Source: Castor canadensis (lineage: Eukaryota > Chordata > Mammalia > Rodentia > Castoridae). From it: a stretch of DNA of 64,000 nt. Shown in pieces: positions 21,785 to 39,917 of this stretch. Where the stretch lies: positions 158,035,583-158,099,582 of the forward strand of contig NC_133390.1 in assembly GCF_047511655.1 (NCBI RefSeq), read 5' to 3'. The number at the start of each line of letters is the position of its first letter. Within the stretch, counting starts at the first letter, position 1. The notes beneath the pieces were generated by a model. That model made no database searches. It saw only the letters and a program-made list of their open reading frames with translations, and was not told the origin of the DNA. Position numbers and translations under genes: made by a program.

Positions 21785-24700
21785 GGGAGACGGGGCTCGG
21801 ACCCCCTCCCCGAGTCTTGGGTAACTGTATGTGTGGAGGGGAAGCCGATGGGGTTCATGGTGGATACCGGCGCCCAGTATTCGGTCTTAAACAAGGCATA
21901 TGGACCTTTGAACAAGGAACGAACCAGCGTCGTTCAGGGGGCCACGGGCACCCAGTTATGCTCATGGACTACCAAAAGGAAGGTGGACTTAGGAGGACAC
22001 CAGGTCACACACTCCTTCCTGGTCGTTCCTGAGAGCCCTGCTCCCTTGCTCGGACGAGACCTACTCACCAAAGTAGGGGCCCGTATCTATTTTGAACCTG
22101 ATGAAATAATTGTGACTGATCGGGAGGGCAGCCCGATACACGTCCTGTCCCTCTCATTGGCCAACGAATATCGACTGTTTGAGAGCCGACAGGAGCCAGG
22201 AGAGGACATCGCCCAATGGCTAAAAAGGTTTCTCGCGGCCTGGGCAGAGACTGCGGGAATTGGCCTTGCCAAACACCTCCCCCCCGTAATTGTACAATTG
22301 AAGTCTTCCGCCCTTCCCATTCGGGTAAAACAGTATCCTATGCCCAAAGAGGCTCGAAGAGGCATAGCCCCTCATATCCGCAGGCTAGTAAAGGAAGGGG
22401 TACTGCGGCCTTGTCGGTCCGCCTGGAATACTCCTCTGCTCCCCGTCCAAAAGCCAGGAAGCGGGGACTATAGGCCTGTGCAAGACCTGCGAAAGGTAAA
22501 TGAGTGGGCGGAGGACATTCATCCCACTGTACCGAATCCCTATACCTTGCTCAGTCACCTACCGCCCTCACAAGTATGGTATACAACTCTTGATTTGAAA
22601 GATGCTTTCTTCAGCATTCCATTGTCAGAAATCAGCCAGCCGCTGTTTGCATTCGAATGGCAAGAGGATGGGGGCCGGACCAGACAGCTCACTTGGACCA
22701 GACTGCCACAAGGATTTAAAAATTCTCCCACCCTGTTTAACGAGGCCCTGAGCCAGGACCTGGAGCCCTTTCGCCGGAGTCACCCGCGAGTCACTCTACT
22801 ACAGTACGTCGACGACTTACTGTTAGCGGCAGAAACCCGAGAGGAATGCATCGAGGCTACCGAACACCTGCTAATGGAGTTAGGTGAGCTGGGATATCGA
22901 GAGGGTGCCAAGAAGACCCACATCTGCAAAAGGTCAGTGACATATCTGGGTTATCGGATCGCGGATGGGGCAAGGTGGCTGACTGATGCCATGAAACAGA
23001 CTATTTTGACTATTCCACCCCCCACATCCACTAGGGGAGTGAGAGAGTTCCTGGGCTCTGCAGGGTTCTGTAGACTCTGGATTCCGGGATTTGCGGAGAT
23101 AACCAGATCCCTATATGAGGCCACCAAAGAGGCTCCGGATTGGAGGTGGGGAGAGGAACAACAGCGGGCCTTTGACCAGCTAAAGTCCGCCCTTCTCCAG
23201 GCCCCTGCCTTGACCCTACCAGACCCCACAAAATCGTTCACTCTGTTTGTGGATGAAAAAAAAGGGGGTAGCCAAAGGAGTCCTGGCCCAACAGTTAGGT
23301 CCCTGGAAGAGACCCGTGGCATATCTTTCCAAGAAATTAGACGCAGTAGCATCAGGATGGCCCCCCTGCCTCCGCATCATAGCGGCCGTTGCCATGTTAG
23401 TGAGAGAAGCAGACAAATTAACCTTTGGACAGGCCCTCCGGGTCACGGCCCCTCACCCGGTGGAGGGAGTCCTTAAACAACCCCTTGGGAAATGGATGAC
23501 GAATGCCAGGCTCACCCACTACCAGGGGCTCTTGCTGGATTCCCCTCGGATCACCTTCACAGATCCCATAACTCTGAACCCTGCCACCCTGTTGCCCAAC
23601 CCGGAACTACAGACACCTGTCCATGACTGCAAGGAGTTCCTCTCCGAAGTTACCCAGGTATGGGTTGACCTAAAGGACACCCCACTGTCCGGCTGTAAAT
23701 TAAACTGGTACACTGATGGAAGCAGTTTTGTCCAAAATGGAGTCCGAAGGGCAGGGGCAGCAGTGGTCGACCAAGAAGGAAACACGGTATGGAGCAGCGC
23801 CCTCCCACCCAGAACCTCAGCCCAAAAGGCAGAATTAATTGCCTTGGCCAAGGCCCTGGAAAGGGCAAAAGGAAAACAAGTCAATATCTACACTGATAGC
23901 CGCTATGCTTTCGGTACCATCCACGTCCACAGAGCCATCTATCGCGAAAGGGGATTTCGCACAGCAAAAGGGAAAGGCTTAAAAAACCTGGCCGAAGTCC
24001 AGCGTCTATTAATAGCAGTGGAAAAACCGAAGGCAGTGGCAGTGATGTATGTCCCAGGCCATCAGTCTGCCAAGACTCCAGAAGCTGTCGGTAACAACAG
24101 GGCGGATCAAGAAGCTAGGAGAGCAGCAATGGTGAGTCCCTCCGTGGTCGCGGCTATAGATGTGCCTGTCCCCGAGCTCCCTTCACTACCTCCCCGACCA
24201 GAGTACTCCTCGGAGGATTTCACTTGGATGAGAGCCCACTCCCTCACTAGAGAAAGGGAGGATGAATGGAGAAGCGACTTGGAAGGCAAGCTAATCCTGC
24301 CCGAGAAACTCGGCCGATTCCTGTTGACTAACCTACAGAAGTCCACCTACTTGGGGCAGAGAAAGTTGCTAGACTTGCTGACATCTGCACCACTCCGGTT
24401 TCTGAACCAGACCGCGGCCGTCTGTCAAATTGTGGAGGATTGCACTAGCTGTACAGCTATGAAACCAGGACGAAGGGAGGGGCACCACACAGGTATTCGG
24501 GAACAGGGGGAGGGCCCCGGGTAGAAGCTGGGAAGTGGATTTTACCGAGGTAAAACCAGGGAAGTTTGGGTACAAATATTTGCTAGTGTTCATAGATACT
24601 TTTTCGCGCTGGGTGGAGGCTTTTCCTACAAAGAGGGAGACGAGTCAGGTAGTGGCAAAAGCCTTACTAGAGGAAATCATACCCAGGTATGGGGTACCTG

Positions 24701-25413
24701 AGGCAATTGGGTCAGATAACGGTCCGGCTTTCATTAGTAAAGTCCTGCAGGGACTAGCCCAGGCTATGGGGGCCAATTGGAAACTACATTGTGAGTATAA
24801 CCCCCAGAGCTCAGGGCAAGTAGAAAGGATGAATCGGACACTAAAGGAGACTTTAGCCAAATTGGCCCTGGAGACTGGCGGTGATTGGGTGACACTCCTT
24901 CCCTTAGCCATCTTCCGAGTCCGGAACTCCCCTTATATCCATGGGCTAACTCCCTTTGAGATCCTGTATGGGGCCCCACCCCCCATCATTCAAAGGACCT
25001 TAAGCCCAGGACTAGGTGATCTGGCCCCAAATTACCTGACTGTGCTACAGTCTCTAGCTATGGTGCAACAACAAATCTGGCCCTTGATTCGAGCATACCA
25101 TACTACTGAGAGAGTCCCAACTCCGGAACATGGCATAGTCCCGGGTGACATGGTATGGGTTAAAAGGCACCAGTCCAAAGCCCTAGAGCCTAGATGGAAA
25201 GGACCTTATGTTGTGTTGCTTACTACCCCCACTGCCCTCAAGGTCGATGGAATTGTACCATGGGTACACCACTCCCATGTGAGACGGGCACGTCCTCAGG
25301 AGGAGCAGGGAAATTGGACCGCACGACAGCACCCCACCAATCCACTCAAGCTCCGGCTGATGCGGGATGCTCCGGAAAACAAAAACACCCCAGATGCTCC
25401 ACAGCCCTCCTAG
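21785..25413 (+). pseudogene. pol: Provirus pro-pol (protease, RT-RNase H, integrase), two frameshifts
   Basis: It lies in the same frame as the NC part of gag across a TGA, the gammaretroviral read-through layout (TAG is usual). Seen: protease DTGA in FMVDTGAQYS; RT with LPQGFKNSP and YVDDLLLA; RNase H with YTDGSS, KAELIAL, YTDSRYAF and NNRADQEA; integrase core with DFTEV, SDNGPAF and GQVERMN, a D-D-35-E triad; then the GPY motif in WKGPYVV. The frame breaks near 23255 (an A8-G5 run, end of RT) and between about 24500 and 24535 (before the integrase core). The integrase N-terminal zinc site keeps a CTSC pair, but the usual histidines appear to be missing. All catalytic residues I looked for are present. 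Confidence 0.93.
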
Positions 25414-25493
25414 AATGGGATCACCACCTGGGTCCACTATACCCACATCAGACCGGCGGACCCGGTAGCTGTAAAGGAAGACTTCCTGCCAAC

Positions 25494-27370
25494 ATGAAGG
25501 GTGTCCCGCCACAAGGACAATTCCTTCAAACTCAAACTTCAGCAAACTGGACCTCGGTAACCTTATTCCTTTTTCTAACCCTGTCCACCACTTGCTTGGG
25601 GCATACAAATCCTCATCAACCTTTTAACCTGACCTGGATGATTGTAGATGTATCCACAGGAGACATTCTTAACCAGACCTCCAAGGTGACCCCTCCCAGC
25701 ACCTGGTTCCCAGAATTATACTTTGACTTAAGGGCCTTATTCACAGGCAGGGGACAATGGGATTTGCGCCAAAGTTACTTCTATGTCTGTCCCGCTCCCC
25801 AACCCAACCACAAAAAAAAATGTGGAGGAATCGCAGATTATTATTGCAAGTCATGGGGTTGTGAGAGCTCAGGGGACATATGGTGGCCACCCCCCAAACA
25901 GGGGGACCTTATTCAGTTAAGTAGAGTCTCTCAATCTGGTATTACATACCACCAACCTAGACCTATAAATAAGGGATGCCCAACTCCCCCCAATTGTAAT
26001 CCCATTATGATAAATTTCACTGATTTAGGAAAAAAGGTGACAAATTGGGAATTGGGTAAATCCTGGGGAGTCAGACTCTACAAAATAAATCATCCAGGGG
26101 CCCTTTTTACCTTGCGGCGTGTGCGACAACCAGTCTCTACTCTAACCATAGGACCTAATCTCGTGTTAAGGCCTGATCCTGTGTTAAAGCCAGGGTTGTC
26201 CGAGGCAAAATTGGTTCCGCGCACAACTCCCCGGACACCCCAGAACACCACTCCCAATGACTCCTAGAGTCCCAAAGCGACACCCCCAGAACCCACGACC
26301 ACTGTTCCCTTCACTGTACCGCCTAGCCCCCCTGGAGACCTTGCTGTTTGCTACATTTGAGACCTTGAATAGGACAGCCCCTAATCTAACTGAGGCTTGC
26401 TGGCTTTGCTACAGCCCTTCGCCCCCTTTCTACGAGACTATTGGAATTAATTCCTCTTTTGTAGTCAATACCACCACTCCAACGGGTTGGGAGGCCCGAC
26501 CCGCCGGCCTGACCATGGCTCAGGTCGGTGGCCAAGGGACTTGTGTAGGGCAGGTCCCAAAAGGAAATAAAAAATTGTGCGCTAGTATAATTGAGCACCC
26601 AAACTGGAATGCCTCCCATTGGATAACCCCGGCCAGAGGCACCTGGTGGGCATGCTCGCTGACTGGGCTGACCCCCCACTTGGCTGGATCAGTCTTTAAT
26701 GCCTCCTGGGAATTCTGCCTGATGGTGATAGTGGTGCCTAGAATCCTCTACCATCCAGCTGAATATCCCATTCTTTACTGGTCCGACCGCCCCCGGGCAA
26801 AAAGGGAGCCCATTACCACCCTAACCATCGCTACCCTATTTGGAATAGGCCTTGCAGGGGCAGGTACCGGCATAGCCTCTCTGGCCACTCAGCACTCCGG
26901 CCTCACCTCCCTCAGGGCGGCCATCGATGAGGACCTAGACCGTATTGAAAAATCCCTAACTTCCCTATCCGAAGTAGTCCTTCAGAACTGGAGAGGACTG
27001 GACCTACTGTTCCTTAAGAATGGTGGCCTCTGTGCGGCTCTAGGGGAGGAATGTTGCTTTTACGCCGACCACACCGGGGTTGTTCGTGACTCTATGTCCA
27101 AACTTCGGGAAGGCCTAGAGCAACGAAAAAGGGAAAGAGGCCAGGGAAGGCTGGTTCGAATCTTGGTTCAACCAGTCCCCTTGGTTAGCTACCCTCCTGT
27201 CTGCGCTAGCAGGGCCAATAGTAATCCTCCTGTTACTGGTCACCATAGGACCTTGTATTCTAAACCGACTTGTGACTTTCATCAAAAACCGAATTAACAC
27301 TGTCCAACTTCTGGTCCTCCGCCAACAATACCAGGCTCTTCATCCCCTTGAGAATGATTCCTCAATATAG
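25494..27370 (+). pseudogene. env: Provirus env (SU and TM), frameshifted twice
   Basis: Env is the surface fusion glycoprotein. ATG at 25494 starts a signal peptide (hydrophobic VTLFLFLTL), followed by an SU N-terminus with NPHQPFNLTW, several N-glycosylation sites and a cysteine-rich receptor-binding part. This frame ends at 26267 in a proline-rich region (257 residues). The next frame (26257-27297) continues with CWLC, a furin-type RAKR site, a Gly/Ala-rich fusion peptide, the [11 protein letters not shown] immunosuppressive-type segment and CX6CC (CAALGEECC). A second shift near 27140 moves the membrane span and tail (with a YQAL signal, ending TAG 27368) out of frame. There is no overlap with pol, which stops 80 nt upstream. 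Confidence 0.92.
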
Positions 27371-27373
27371 CCC

Positions 27374-27389
27374 AAAGAAAAGGGGGGAA
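27374..27389 (+). promoter_or_regulatory. Polypurine tract
   Basis: AAAGAAAAGGGGGGAA directly precedes the TG of the 3' LTR. It is the expected primer site for plus-strand DNA synthesis and is intact. Confidence 0.9.
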
Positions 27390-27715
27390 TGAAAAGATGT
27401 GCCCTTTGCCCCAGCAGATCCCCATAGCAGAAATCAGTAAAGCCAGTACAGGATGCCCCGTGCAGGATAAGATAAACAGGATGGGGGCATATGGAATGTG
27501 AGGAATGTGAGCGGGTTGCGAAAGACGACCAGATGTACGTGCAAGATGTGCCCTGCCTGCTTGCTAAATGTAACTGCGCGCGCAAATGCTGACCTTTGAA
27601 TCTATAGGCTAAGAAGTAATGTACTCTTAAATGGATAGGCTGGAAATGTATGTGGTGTTACAAACTCATTGGCTGTGTATTGCGCGGGCTTTTGCTGTAA
27701 CAGCCGGTAGGGGCC

Positions 27716-27722
27716 TATATAA
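27716..27722 (+). promoter_or_regulatory. TATA box of the 3' LTR
   Basis: TATATAA, with ATTGG about 50 bp upstream. The U3 of this complete LTR could initiate transcription toward the RALY coding exons. Confidence 0.65.
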
Positions 27723-27807
27723 GATCTTCCCTAAAGAGGCTCGGGGTCTTGTCTGCCCAATCGGACCTGTGTGTCTGTGTGGGAGCTTGACTCTGGCTTG
27801 CCAGCTC

Positions 27808-27813
27808 AATAAA
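27808..27813 (+). terminator. Polyadenylation signal in the 3' LTR
   Basis: AATAAA inside R, followed by a T/G-rich stretch (ctctgctttgttgattg). In sense orientation with RALY it could also end intronic host transcripts early. The 5' LTR lost its copy with the R-U5 truncation. Confidence 0.75.
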
Positions 27814-27884
27814 CTCTGCTTTGTTGATTGCATTCACGCGTGACTCTCTGTTTCTTGAAGGAATAGGATTCTCGGACCCTTACA

Positions 27885-27888
27885 CTAT
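27885..27888. repeat. Provirus target-site duplication, right (CTAT)
   Basis: CTAT immediately after the terminal CA of the 3' LTR. It shows that both ends come from one integration, without later LTR recombination with another copy. Confidence 0.88.
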
Positions 27889-28832
27889 GTATCATATGTC
27901 TAAATATTTGAAGGCTGTAAATGAAGCTTACAAATTGTGATGTTTCTAACAATGTGGAAGGCCATGTCTGAATTTAGAATTCTTGGGGATCTGTACCCAA
28001 ATCTTGCAGTTCAGGAGGATCTAGTGTTAGGCCCCCTTCCTTTTTATTGCCCACCACAAACTCCACTGCTTATTTTGAGATGTCTCATGGTCATGTGTAT
28101 AGTCACTCAAGTTTTTCCATATTGCAGATATCTGTTTGATTGGGTTTAAGGACTCTGCACAGCAGCAGCATAGCCTGCCCTCCAAAGGATTGTGCAGGCC
28201 TTATCAGTGAGTTGGGAACTATTTAGATGAGTAGTTCAGCATGTTCCAGGTGGGCATTTCTCCTTGACCCTGCACATTTCTTACCTAGAGCAGCCATGAA
28301 TGCACTTCCTGAGTCTTGTCTATAGATCTGAAAACTGACCTTTATGTTACATGGCTCCTGGCTGTTTCTTTTTGGCATCATATCTGACCTTGACTCTTAC
28401 CTAGAATGGCTCCATAAGTAGCAGTGTTAGTAGAGACATGCTTATGGTCAGAATAATTACTAGATCTTGTAAAGGGCTTCACAGTTTGCAAAATTCTTTT
28501 ATGTACAGTGTCCCAAATCCCCAGCTGAAGAGGGGAAAAACTGGGTAGGGCCAAACCTGAAAAATTGCACATCAGCAAAGGAGTGAGTGCTGACCCCTTC
28601 ACAGTACCAAGCACAGATGCTTAGCAAATGCTTCCTATTCAGTGGTATTAGAGGCTTCTGGCAGACGTCTGAGGGACCTACAACTGTAATGTTCCTGCCA
28701 ACTCAGTGGCAGAGCCAGCAGTTATTAACAGGTCTGAACCATTATCTCTCGTCTCTTCTTTCTATTTCAGTCCACACCCAGGCCTTGTTGGCTACCTCCA
28801 GCCCAGTATCTTCCTGGATCAAAACTTCATAG

Positions 28833-29163
28833 CTTTTTTTTTTTAATGGAGGTACTGAGATTTGAACTCAGGGCCTTGTATTTGCCTGTTGAGCACTCTA
28901 CCACTTGAGCCATACTCCCAGCACTTTTTGCTGCAGGCATTTTTCAAATAGGGTCTTAAATTTATGACCAGCTGGCCTGGACTATGATGTTATTTATTTA
29001 ATGATTCCCAGGTAGCTGGATGACAGGTGTGCCACCACCACAACCAGATATTTGTTGAGATGAAGTTTTGCTAACTTTGCCTGGACTACCCTTAAACCAT
29101 GATCCTCCTGATCGGAGCCTTCGGAATAGCTAGGATTACAGGCATGAACTACTGTGCCTAGCT
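28833..29163 (-). mobile_element. Three-part SINE (B1-B1-ID) with 12-bp duplications
   Basis: It has the same order as the copy at 14359. Its first B1 unit ends gcaaagttagcaaaacttcatctcaaca. Flanks aaaacttcatag (28821-28832) and aaaacttaatag (29164-29175) match at 11 of 12 positions. Confidence 0.82.
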
Positions 29164-30616
29164 AAAACTTAATAGTTTTGAGCAGAACCAGTCATCTGAT
29201 ATCACACAGGAGCCCCATAAACTTCTTGTATACCCATGGATGGACAAGGAATTAATCCTTGAAAAGTTGGTCATATAGGTAGGAGAGGAATTGTGAGAAA
29301 TGGGCAGCCCAAAGTATGCACTGAACATTTCCTGCTTCATATGGACAGTGCATTAGGTATTTTAATAGGAAATTTCTTTTGTAAATGTTGATGATTGGCT
29401 TAAAGGTAAACTTGAGTATCAAGAGGCTGTCTCTTCCAAGTCAGTTCCAAAGCTGGCACCAGCCCCTTCATCAGTAGCAGGGATGGTACACCCTCTCAGC
29501 TTCTAGCTTCAGGGCAGTGCATGTCTGACCCAGTGAATTCATCTGGTTTTACTGTAAATCCAACCCTGGGCACAGTTTCTTTTCCCCAATCACAGTTAGT
29601 GGCCCATCCTATGATTTCCTTGGAAACAGTGCCACCAGCTGTTCAGAATAGGCCAACTTTCAGGGTGAGAACATTGAGGTGAGAGAAAAGATAAACAGAT
29701 TGCCTTCACTTGTGCTCTTATTTAATTCTCTGAAAAGAAGCCCTCTTTGCCCCCAAATACTAGGTAAACAGGCTACTTGGCTGGTGGAAGTTTTTATACA
29801 TGTTGCTTAGGAACTTCAGCACCTTCTGAAACAGCCCTAGGAGACTGGGATTGTAGTTGTATCATTCTATGAGGATAAGTAGAAGACAGGGCCAGGATGT
29901 ACAAATGTCAAGGCTTAACTGTAGGCCTTTCCTACTGAATTTGAACCTGCTTTTCCCCTTCTCCCTGGAGCCTATCCCCAAGTGGAACTTCTCTGGGGGA
30001 GGGGAGCCTTTTGGGATAAAAGATATTACCAGAGTGTAGAGAACAAAGAGTAATTGCAAACCTATCTCTAAGCCAAACAGAACAAAATTTGAATGAGTAA
30101 GTATACAAGTGGATAATTAAGAAATTAATTTATTATGGAGAATTCTCAAATAAATATTTCATCTTACTGTGTTATTTAAATTAACTTTTGCTCTGGGAAG
30201 CAAAGTGATGAAGTTGACAGAAGTGGGCTTAAGGGACCAACTGACCTGGGTTTGAATGTGTGTTATTGCAAGTTAATGATTTTACCAGAGTCTCAGTTTC
30301 TGGTAAAATATATTCACTCAGGTCTTGAGAATTATTCAATATTGTATGTCACCTGTACCCCACAGTGAGTGGGGCTTATTTAAGCATACTTTTTTCAAAA
30401 TAGATGGTACCTATAAAGGCAGTCTTTATTCCTTGTCCAGACCAGACAGAGCAATTTCAATAATACGGTATTGTTCTAGAGCAAACATTACTTATAATTA
30501 TCATGTGACCCTTTTGCTATGGTCCTACGTTGAAAGAACAAAAGAAAGGCTACAGATACTCAAATTTAGATTCTAAATGGGATAACATTTGAGATGAGTA
30601 TTAAAGAAGGTATGGG

Positions 30617-30709
30617 GGCTGGTGGAGTGGCTCAAGTGGTAGAGTGCCTACCTAGCGAGCATGAGGCCCTGAGTTCAAACTCCAGTACCAACAAACAACA
30701 AAAAAAAGA
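30617..30709 (+). mobile_element. ID-like SINE with duplications
   Basis: A tRNA-type unit (gctggtggagtggctcaagtggtagag) with an A-rich tail, between ggtatggg at 30609-30616 and 30710-30717. Confidence 0.82.
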
Positions 30710-30966
30710 GGTATGGGCTTAAAAGAATAGGAGTCAAGCAGATTAGTCAATCTCAGCCTTACCATTCAGTAGCGTTGTGACCTCTGAATGTCAGGTTCTT
30801 CTCATGTACAATGTCCTGGCTGTCCTGTGTGAGTACCAAATGAGGGAACACATGGGAAGCACCCGACATGAAATTAGCAGCCAGTAAGTGGCAATTCTTG
30901 GTAATATAATCAGAAAACAAATGCAGAAACAGGGAAACTGGATGCTATATGACTGGGAGTGTGTAG

Positions 30967-37464
<6,498 letters not shown>

Positions 37465-38371
37465 GCAGGTACGGGGCTCCTGGGGGGCACAGGGAGGAAA
37501 GCAGTAAAGTGGAGGGTGTGCCTCTTCCCTGAAGCAGACATGGTAGAGTAGCCTTTGTTAGGGGTACATTGGTACTACTTTTTCTGATAACAGCCAGGAT
37601 GCCTGACATCACTGTGTTGTGGTCCAGCTCTGCAGAGTATGGGGAAGACACTGCTCATCAGAGGATCGTAAAGTGCTGGGCTTAGGGGCTTGGATGCAAT
37701 CATGCTGTGGGGAGGAAATGCCCTGGTGACAGGAATTGTACCTGATTTATCTGATTTCATGTTCAACCCTGCAAGGTTAGAATTGTGCCAGTGCAGCAGA
37801 TGTGGAAACGGTAATGAAGAGTGCACTGAGAGCATACATCTTACAAGATCCCATGGTAGTAGTTGGTGGAGCTTAGATTTGAACCCAGTGATGTGTGGCC
37901 TCCAAGCCTTCTTTCTGGCTACTGCTCACCATCCTGTTCTGCCTAACCTTTTCCCTTAGGACCATATTCAGAGTAAGAGGATTAGATGAGAGAAGGTCTC
38001 AAACACCAGTGATCGCAGGGAGCTGTCTTGGTATATGACACATTCTGTAAGATGCTCTACACTTCAGTATAGAAAATCACTCGTGCAGTCTTTCCTCTTG
38101 GAAAGACTTATTTTACCTGGGAAGCTAAGTTTTTATCTTGTGAACTTAGTTCACAGGTTAGGAATAGGGGCCCAGGTGAGGAAATGGAGACTTGCCCATG
38201 GTTACAGGATCAGAAAATTATGAGGCCAGAGCCAGAGTGCAAGCACATCTCTGTCCTCAGACATCATTCCACCCTTTCTTCTTCCCTACCCCTGTGATCA
38301 AGAGTATTAGGGTTCCTTTCTCTCAATCTCAGTCTCTCTTTGTCTCTCTCTCTTTTTTTTTTCCCCTTCAG

Positions 38372-38728
38372 CCTGACAGAAGCAATGGCCACCAGCAGGA
38401 GAAGGGCATCACTGTCCCAGGTCTCAAGCCAGGCACCCACCCATGGGTGCCAATCCGTAGTGGGTACCAGAGGAAAGTTGGCAGCAGGCACTTCTCCCCC
38501 ATGTATCCCAGCCAGTGCCACGTCCTCTTCAGGTGGAGTTACCAGCCTACCCCTTCCCTATGGACCCTCCCTATCTGCACTGCCCAGACCAGAGGGCAGA
38601 GCACAGGGCTTTCCCACACTCTGCCTCCCTTCCCCAGGACAGTTCCCAGCCTTGGGGTTTTTCTATAGGTTTGGAGGGGGGTGGTACAGGGAGGGACCCC
38701 TGAAAATAAAGAGATTGGATCCAAACCT
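38372..38728 (+). other. RALY: RALY 3'-UTR terminal exon
   Basis: A long pyrimidine tract (tctctctctttttttttttccccttcag) ends at 38371, and the following exon is non-coding in the RALY frame. An AATAAA lies near its end. The cleavage site, about 15-25 nt after that hexamer, is estimated. Confidence 0.8.
38705..38710 (+). terminator. RALY: RALY polyadenylation signal AATAAA
   Basis: A canonical hexamer on the + strand, followed by a T/G-rich stretch (ggtatgttttctcatgatgg) that fits a downstream element. Confidence 0.8.
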
Positions 38729-39024
38729 GCTCTGAGATGGGATGGTATGTTTTCTCATGATGGCATTCTGGTCCTTCATCTACCAGAAAGCTGGTCTGCC
38801 AAACCCTTCTGTTCTCACCTCATTCACTTCTCCCTCCTAGGGAACATTGTCTAATACTGATCCATCTATGTCTTAGTTTCCTCAGCCAAAATGGTAATTA
38901 AAACAGCCAACAGGGCTGCAGGAGAGGGTTAGATGTGCTATCTCCCACAAGCACTCCTTGCTGACTGAAGGGCTAAGCAATTGTTTTTTGTTGTTTGTTT
39001 TTTACTATGAATTATACTTTATTT

Positions 39025-39075
39025 AAAAAATATGGAACACTTTACAAATTTGTGTGTCATCCTTGCTCAGAGGCC

Positions 39076-39121
<46 letters not shown>

Positions 39122-39132
39122 AAAGCAAACAC
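39025..39132 (-). pseudogene. U6 snRNA retropseudogene with foreign 3' tail
   Basis: On the - strand the sequence follows U6 snRNA end to end (ggcagcacatatactaaaa, gaacgatacagagaagatt, gcaaggatgacac, ttccatatttttt) with several changes, mostly at CpG sites. It continues into about 20 nt of non-U6 sequence containing aataaa, then an A-rich tail. Flanks agggctaagcaattgt (38969-38984) and agggccaagcagttgt (39133-39148) match at 14 of 16 positions. The changes and the tail argue against a working gene. Confidence 0.92.
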
Positions 39133-39917
39133 AGGGCCAAGCAGTTGTAACTCACTTGCCACTCAGCAGTAGATCATGGCCTCATCTCTTTCCTCAGCTT
39201 CTCACTCAGTCTGGCCTTCTCCAGCTCTAAAATCTAGAATCTGCTACTTCCTTTTCCTTGTCTATGCTGCCTTAGGACACCCTGTTTTTCCACTTGGACT
39301 TTGTCCTCTCACCAGCCTCCCGATCTCCAGCTTCTCCTTTATGTCATTTCTCACCAGTTGCTACCCACCCACCCACTGTTCTCTTTCTTTTTGCCAACCA
39401 TCTTAATCTGCTTTATTTTTATTCTAGAATTGGGAAACATTTCATTCCATAAACTACTTCCGTGGTCAGAGAAGAGGTTGGTTATATCTGAAAAGAGCAA
39501 AAATAAAGGTCAAAATTTAGGGCATTTGTGCTAATCTTGGTCAGTCATTTTGGGTTTCTGATCACAACACATTGGCATAGATTACTGGAGATTCATGAAT
39601 GTGCATTTCTTTGAGTTTCTGTCACTCCAGCCAAAGAGAGATCATTTGATGTGCAACAGGATGGTAACTGGAAGGAAAATACCAAGAATTTGGAATATGC
39701 TCTTTAGCCAGTCTGCCCATGAACCAATCCAACTAAAATTGAACAGATCAGAGACAGATTAGGAATCTACCTGTTTTAACCAAGTAGTCTGTTTGTTAAT
39801 TTTTGGGACTTGAGTTTTTACAGTATCTAAAGTATCTGTGGAGTAAGACGTGCTAGTAACTGCACAAATTCTTCCCTATTCGATTAGTAGGTAGCAATGC
39901 TATCATTTAGCATTGCA

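Larger units (their letters stand above)
19475..27884 (+). mobile_element. Endogenous gammaretrovirus-type provirus, defective
   Basis: An 8.4-kb provirus with the order LTR, gag, pro-pol, env, polypurine tract, LTR, bounded by 4-bp duplications CTAT at 19471-19474 and 27885-27888. Class evidence: Gag starting MGQ (myristoylation site), a PPPY late motif, a single NC zinc knuckle, gag and pro in one frame across a stop codon, a DX35E integrase with GPY motif, and Env with CWLC and CX6CC. The LTRs differ at 4 of 357 shared positions (1.1%), which suggests an age of a few million years at usual rodent rates (inference). gag, pol and env each carry frame breaks, and the 5' LTR is truncated. It lies in the sense direction upstream of the RALY coding exons. 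Confidence 0.97.
27390..27884 (+). repeat. Provirus 3' LTR, complete (495 bp)
   Basis: It begins TG directly after the polypurine tract and ends CA at 27884, followed by the CTAT duplication. It contains TATATAA at 27716 and AATAAA at 27808, so U3, R and U5 are all present. Confidence 0.96.

Noticed and set aside
26386-26679. - strand open frame opposite env (97 codons)
   Set aside because: Antisense shadow of env; no motif seen.
39025-39132. Functional U6 snRNA gene
   Set aside because: It has several substitutions and a retrotransposed tail, and no proximal promoter elements were recognised beside it.
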